From Natronobeatus ordinarius (GTDB lineage Archaea > Halobacteriota > Halobacteria > Halobacteriales > Natrialbaceae), in the NCBI RefSeq assembly GCF_024362485.1, contig NZ_CP101456.1, positions 62,001 through 126,000 on the forward strand: DNA of 64,000 bases. The letters are read 5' to 3'. The translations under genes and the position numbers were made by a program. The notes beneath the pieces were generated by a model. The model worked only from the letters and a program-made list of their open reading frames with translations. It did no database searches and was not told the origin of the DNA. The stretch's first letter is position 1, and every line of letters starts with the position of its first letter. Positions 60,798-64,000 of the stretch are shown here, one piece after another.

Positions 60798-61007
60798 TCA
60801 ATCGCGGTTCGGACAGGTGTTGATCCCGAGCAACGCGTTAATCGTACAGCGTCGGGTGAGGACGCTCACGAGCAGCCCGACGCCCACGATCAGAGCGGCG
60901 AGGCCGATGGGGCGCTTCCGTCCAATTCGAGCCGCGACGGCGAGCAACAGTCCCCCGAAGACGAATCTGAGCGTGCGATCTGCGCCGCCGACGTTCTTCT
61001 CGAGCAT
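60798..61007 (-). CDS. DUF2892 (YgaP-like) membrane protein
   Basis: A 69-residue, two-helix membrane protein: LEKNVGGADRTLRFVFGGLL (N-terminal motif NVGxxDRxxR), a second helix PIGLAALIVGVGLLVSVLT and CTINALLGINTCP at the end, the typical C-terminal Cys motif of DUF2892. In bacteria such segments follow rhodanese domains in YgaP; here it stands alone. Sulfur handling is inferred from relatives only. Confidence 0.88.
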   Translation of the reverse strand: MLEKNVGGADRTLRFVFGGLLLAVAARIGRKRPIGLAALIVGVGLLVSVLTRRCTINALLGINTCPNRD

Positions 61008-61063
61008 CACGCGTCCATTGGAACGGAGTCGGGTTTACTGTAGCGGTCATCCTCATCCGCCGC

Positions 61064-61903
61064 TCACCGGTTCCAGGGTGCGTCGGGGAAGTCCACCTGC
61101 CGTTCTCGGCGCTCGAGGCCGTCGATTCGCTCGAGCGCCCGGTCGTCGAGCTCGAGCCGGCGGGCCTCGAGGTTCTCCCCGATGTGTGCCTCGGTGGTCG
61201 ACTTCGGAATCGCGACGACCGACTCCTTCGACAGCAGCCACGCGAGGGCGACCTGTGCCGGCGTGGCGTCATAGGCGTCGGCGATCTCGATCAGTTCGGG
61301 GACGTCGGTCACCGCCCCCTTCGCCAGCGGCGAGTAGGCGACGAGGTGGTGATCGTACTCGCGGGCGTACCGGCGGAGTTCGTTCTGGGGACACAACGGG
61401 TGACACTCGACCTGATGGGCGAACAGCGGGGCGTCGAGGTACTCGAGCGCCTCCTCGAGTAGCGACGGGGTGAAGTTCGAGAGACCGACGTGGCGGATCT
61501 CGCCCCGGCCGTACAGTTCGTCGAACGCGGCGAGGGTCTCCTCGGGGTCGTACGCCCGGATCGGCCAGTGGACGTACAGCAGGTCGATGGCGTCGACGCC
61601 GAGGCGCTCGCGACTCGCTCGAGCGGCCTCGAGGACGTCCTCGTAGGCCAGGTTGCGCGAGTGGACCTTGGTCGCGACCCAGACGTTCTCGCGCTCGACG
61701 TCGGCGGCCTCGAGCGCGCGGCCGACGGCAGCCTCGTTCTCGTACATTTCTGCCGTGTCGACGTGGCGGTAGCCGAGGTTCAGTGCCGTCGTCACTGCTC
61801 GCTCGCACGCGTCCGGGGGAACGTCGTACGTCCCGATTCCGATTCGGGGGAGCGATTCGGTCGTCGATGCGGCGTCGGTCTCGGGGAGATCGTCGTTCAT
61901 CAT
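61064..61903 (-). CDS. Aldo/keto reductase
   Basis: A 279-residue NADPH-dependent TIM-barrel reductase of AKR family. Catalytic tetrad residues are visible: Asp and Tyr in HVDTAEMYENE (~47-57), Lys in WVATKVHS (~80) and His in LLYVHWPI (~110). GLSNFTPSLLEEAL and VAIPKSTTEAHIGEN are the signature and cofactor segments. Start is MM at 61903/61900. It ends only 5 bp from the downstream end of the broken ATP-grasp gene, so both probably belonged to one transcript. Confidence 0.93.
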   Translation of the reverse strand: MMNDDLPETDAASTTESLPRIGIGTYDVPPDACERAVTTALNLGYRHVDTAEMYENEAAVGRALEAADVERENVWVATKVHSRNLAYEDVLEAARASRERLGVDAIDLLYVHWPIRAYDPEETLAAFDELYGRGEIRHVGLSNFTPSLLEEALEYLDAPLFAHQVECHPLCPQNELRRYAREYDHHLVAYSPLAKGAVTDVPELIEIADAYDATPAQVALAWLLSKESVVAIPKSTTEAHIGENLEARRLELDDRALERIDGLERRERQVDFPDAPWNR

Positions 61904-61908
61904 GGGGA

Positions 61909-62823
61909 TCACCGGGTCGTCTGCTCGGGGGCGAGCGCCGCCTCGATCTCGTCGGCGAACCGCTCGACAGCGCCACTCCGAACCAGCCCGAGGTACGGTT
62001 CGATCAGTTCCAGTTCCATCAGTTCGAACGCGCCCCCTCGCTCGAGGCCGTCGACGCGGGCGTAGCACGGTCGTTCGGGCTCGAGGCCCATCGCGTCACA
62101 CGCCGCCCGGAGGGCGTCGCCCGCCGCCTCGAGGACGTCCGGGGACGGCTCGTACGGCTCGATCGTGACGCCGAAGTCGGGGTGGGCGCGGAAGTCGTCC
62201 CCGGTAGGACGGCTGACGGTCGCGTGGCTGAACTCGCCGCCGAAGAAGACGAGCGAGCGCTCCCCCTCGTGGATCTCCGGGGCAAATTGCTGAACGAGGA
62301 CGTCGCCATCGGTGCGAAGCGCCTCGAACTACTGGTGGTCCGCCACTGCCGACTCGAGCGAAGTTCGGAACGCTCCCGCCGAACTCGTGGCGACGGCGGG
62401 TTTGACCACCGCCTCCTCCCAGCCGCGCGTGCGGAGGATCGACTCGAGGGAGCGGTCGCTCGAGCGCTCGACGAACGCCGTCGGGAGGACGTCGACGTCG
62501 CGGTCGATCAGTTCTCGAAGGTAGAATTTGTGGAGGTTCCACCGGAGCGCGTCAGGGGGGTTGAACACGGCTGAGGCCGCCCGCTCGACGGTGGCGATCC
62601 AGTTGCGAAAGGCGTCCGGGCGCTCGTAGTACCGCCAGCACGACCGGACGAGCACGGCGTCGAACGTCGACCAGTCGTCTCTGGTCGTCCAGACGACCGG
62701 TTCCGCGGAGAGGCCGCGGCCGTTCAGTGCCGCCGCCAGCGCCCGGCCGTCGTCGCTCAGCCGCGGTCGCTCCTCGCCGGTGACGATCCCGAGGCGAACT
62801 GGCGGGTGGTCCGTTCGGGGCAC
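61909..62823 (-). pseudogene. ATP-grasp domain protein interrupted by one in-frame TAG
   Basis: One continuous reading frame, 62823 to 61909 (305 codons), encodes an ATP-grasp (RimK-like) protein but contains a single TAG at 62331-62329. Upstream: MPRTDHPPVRLGIVTGEERP, FDAVLVRSCWRYYERPDAFR, the ATP-grasp helix HKFYLRELIDRDVDVLPTAF and VVKPAVATSSAG (ATP loop). After the stop the same frame continues with VLVQQFAPEIHEGERSLVFF, HPDFGVTIEPYEP and a metal-binding FELMELELIEPYLGL. The reading ...DHQ(TAG)FEAL suggests CAG to TAG. All else is intact, so the mutation is young, or the stop is read through or a sequencing error. Confidence 0.8.
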
Positions 62824-62892
62824 ACGACGACCTTTACGGGATCGACTGCAATAGTAGTTGGTAACGGTTTCTTCAGGTAGAGTGAAGCAGCG

Positions 62893-63360
62893 TCAGTTTT
62901 CGAGAAACTGGTTCAGTTCGCTAAATTCGGCGGGTGAGAGAATAATCTCGGTATCGAACTCGTCAAACCGTTCGAAGTCGTCGTCGATCGTCAACACCGT
63001 GTTTACCCCTTCGTCAATCGCGACGTGAGCGTAGTATCCATCCCATCCGTTAACATTGGCATCACTCGACCGAGAAAACCCACCTCGAACGACGTCATCG
63101 GGCATCCTGTCATACCAGTGGATGCGTTTCGCGTCCATGAAGTTTTGCAGCAGCCGAGACGCATCCGTGTTTGACTGTCCGTAGTACGTCGTCAGGACGG
63201 TATGCGCGCCGAATAACGCAGGATATGGCACGACGGCCTCTATCTCACCAGCAATGGCATCTCGGACGTATGAGAGCGCAGCATCACGAACCGGCGTCTC
63301 CGTATGGGCGAGCGCGATCACCCCTACACCGAAAAGATACGGGCCACTCGTCTCACTCAT
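62893..63360 (-). CDS. PIN-domain protein (VapC-like toxin)
   Basis: A 155-residue protein starting MSETSGPYLFGVGVIALAHT. Acidic residues fit a PIN fold loosely: the first Asp of the VapC consensus (DTNVL) is replaced here (YLFGVGVIALAH), while Asp residues in SSDANVNGWDGYYAHVA and TIDDDFERFDEF remain. Loss of the first Asp could weaken RNase activity. Its start overlaps the AbrB gene by 8 bp, the usual antitoxin-toxin order. Confidence 0.75.
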   Translation of the reverse strand: MSETSGPYLFGVGVIALAHTETPVRDAALSYVRDAIAGEIEAVVPYPALFGAHTVLTTYYGQSNTDASRLLQNFMDAKRIHWYDRMPDDVVRGGFSRSSDANVNGWDGYYAHVAIDEGVNTVLTIDDDFERFDEFDTEIILSPAEFSELNQFLEN

Positions 63361-63637
63361 CGCTGCCTTTCTCTGCGCCTCTTCGAACAGCAGTCCGGTG
63401 TCTCTGGGTAATTGGATCGACTTCTTCGTCGATTGGGATCGTCTCCCCTCGGTCTGAAGCCGCTTGTGCAACGAGGTTCTCCATGCGTTCGATAATCTGT
63501 TCGGGATCGTCTTCAGGTTCAACGATCGCTTTTCCACCCTCTTCGTGGATCTCTACTTCCGTCCCAGGCGTAATTCCGAGCCGCTCTCGAACCTCCTGTG
63601 GGAGGACGACTCGTCCCTTTGAGTCCACCGTGACCAT
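63353..63637 (-). CDS. AbrB/MazE/SpoVT-type antitoxin
   Basis: A 94-residue swapped-hairpin protein starting MVTVDSKGRVVLPQEVRERLGIT (first 45 residues: DNA-binding SpoVT/AbrB fold), then a flexible acidic/helical tail (EPEDDPEQIIERMENLVAQA ... GSDE) that would neutralise the PIN partner. It overlaps the downstream PIN gene by 8 bp. Upstream open frame to 63724 is not needed: the ATG at 63637 gives the exact family start and lies one base from a palindrome. Confidence 0.88.
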   Translation of the reverse strand: MVTVDSKGRVVLPQEVRERLGITPGTEVEIHEEGGKAIVEPEDDPEQIIERMENLVAQAASDRGETIPIDEEVDPITQRHRTAVRRGAEKGSDE

Positions 63638-63638
63638 A

Positions 63639-63657
63639 TTCCCACATCTAGTGGGAA
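63639..63657 (-). promoter_or_regulatory. Palindromic operator at the AbrB/PIN promoter
   Basis: TTCCCAC-ATCTA-GTGGGAA, with perfect 7-bp arms, ends one base upstream of the ATG at 63637 and lies between it and a TATA-like CTTATCAC (63660-63667 on this strand). Binding here would block transcription start, as in autoregulated toxin-antitoxin operons. Confidence 0.65.
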
Positions 63658-63809
63658 CAGTGATAAGAGCTCTGGTCAGATATCTAATGCCACCACCATG
63701 TATTGGTAAATAAAGTGTCTCCAACTACTGGGGAGCGTTCGCTGAAACGAGTTACTGTGACGTGGCGATCACGTTCTCACGGCCTCACAACCGAGTCAGC
63801 GGCCGGCGA

Positions 63810-64000
63810 TTAGCCGAGCTGTTCGTCGAGGATCAGCCGCGTCTTCGTGCTCACGACCTCGTCTTGCTCTCTGGCCTGCGTGATCAGCTCGTTCACCCCG
63901 CGGGTGTCGGCCGCGTCGACGACGAGGACGACGTCCTGTTCGCCCGAGACCTGCCAGACGAAGTCGACTTCCTCCCACTCGGCCATCCGCTGGGAGATCC
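63810..64000 (-). CDS. C-terminal part of an Lrp/AsnC-type regulator (cut by window edge)
   Basis: The reverse-strand frame from the edge to TAA 63810-63812 gives about 62 residues: ISQRMAEWEEVDFVWQVSGE, then QDVVLVVDAADTRGVNELIT and QAREQDEVVSTKTRLILDEQ, LG. The alternating strand-helix pattern with VSGEQDVVLVVDA is the effector-binding RAM (AsnC_trans_reg) domain. The HTH part lies outside the window. It could also be a stand-alone RAM protein. Confidence 0.75.
   Translation of the reverse strand, partial: ISQRMAEWEEVDFVWQVSGEQDVVLVVDAADTRGVNELITQAREQDEVVSTKTRLILDEQLG

Overview
The window is chromosomal DNA of a halophilic archaeon, most like the Natrialba/Natronorubrum/Haloterrigena group (this placement is inferred). 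Supporting signs are very high G+C, acidic proteins rich in Asp and Glu, Tat-type lipoprotein signals, a PGF-CTERM surface protein, the ubiquitin-like modifier SAMP1, a HalOD1 protein, GatD, archaeal-type GMP synthase subunit B, and many small families known mainly from haloarchaea. Genes are dense and lie on both strands. I found no tRNA, rRNA or CRISPR array.

1-41 kb is mostly core and metabolic. From left to right: a cut-off amidohydrolase; a His-rich membrane protein; a DgcA/DgcN-type pair; a Vms1-like ribosome-rescue protein; a secreted repeat protein; a HEAT-repeat protein; gatD; samp1; a K+ channel. A nucleoside/pentose-phosphate group follows at 13.1-17.9 kb: deoC, ribose-1,5-bisphosphate isomerase, a PfkB sugar kinase and a nucleoside phosphorylase. 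These fit most steps from nucleoside to ribulose bisphosphate. Next come a DUF547 protein, an AI-2E-type exporter, a PGF-CTERM surface glycoprotein, a tRNA methylthiotransferase, an FAD reductase, two adjacent DsbA-like lipoproteins, an amidase, MFS transporters, thrB, pdxS, a regulator/PIN pair, and pyrG-guaAb.

41.9-51 kb is an accessory block, visibly more A+T-rich at its left side. Four secreted proteins here carry five copies of one ~115-residue domain with a His/Cys-rich signature (HDHACxH...RTPLxAG). I do not recognise it as a named family. It is fused to different partners: a Tat lipoprotein linker, His-rich beta domains, PKD/CARDB-like domains with a His/Glu repeat stalk and a C-terminal membrane anchor, and a dockerin-like tail. 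A PQQ-type beta-propeller protein that shares the same tail faces the last member. An IS630-family element sits between the first and second members. This block is the best candidate for an undescribed system, perhaps extracellular metal or redox binding, but its function is unknown.

51-64 kb returns to core genes: an MFS transporter, an MDR oxidoreductase, moaB, a 5-formyl-THF cyclo-ligase, an Idi-like Nudix protein lacking the catalytic Cys, UspA, a Na+/H+-type antiporter, a hydrolase, a methyltransferase, an aldo/keto reductase, an ATP-grasp gene broken by one in-frame TAG, an AbrB/PIN toxin-antitoxin pair with a palindrome at its start, and the end of an Lrp/AsnC-type regulator.
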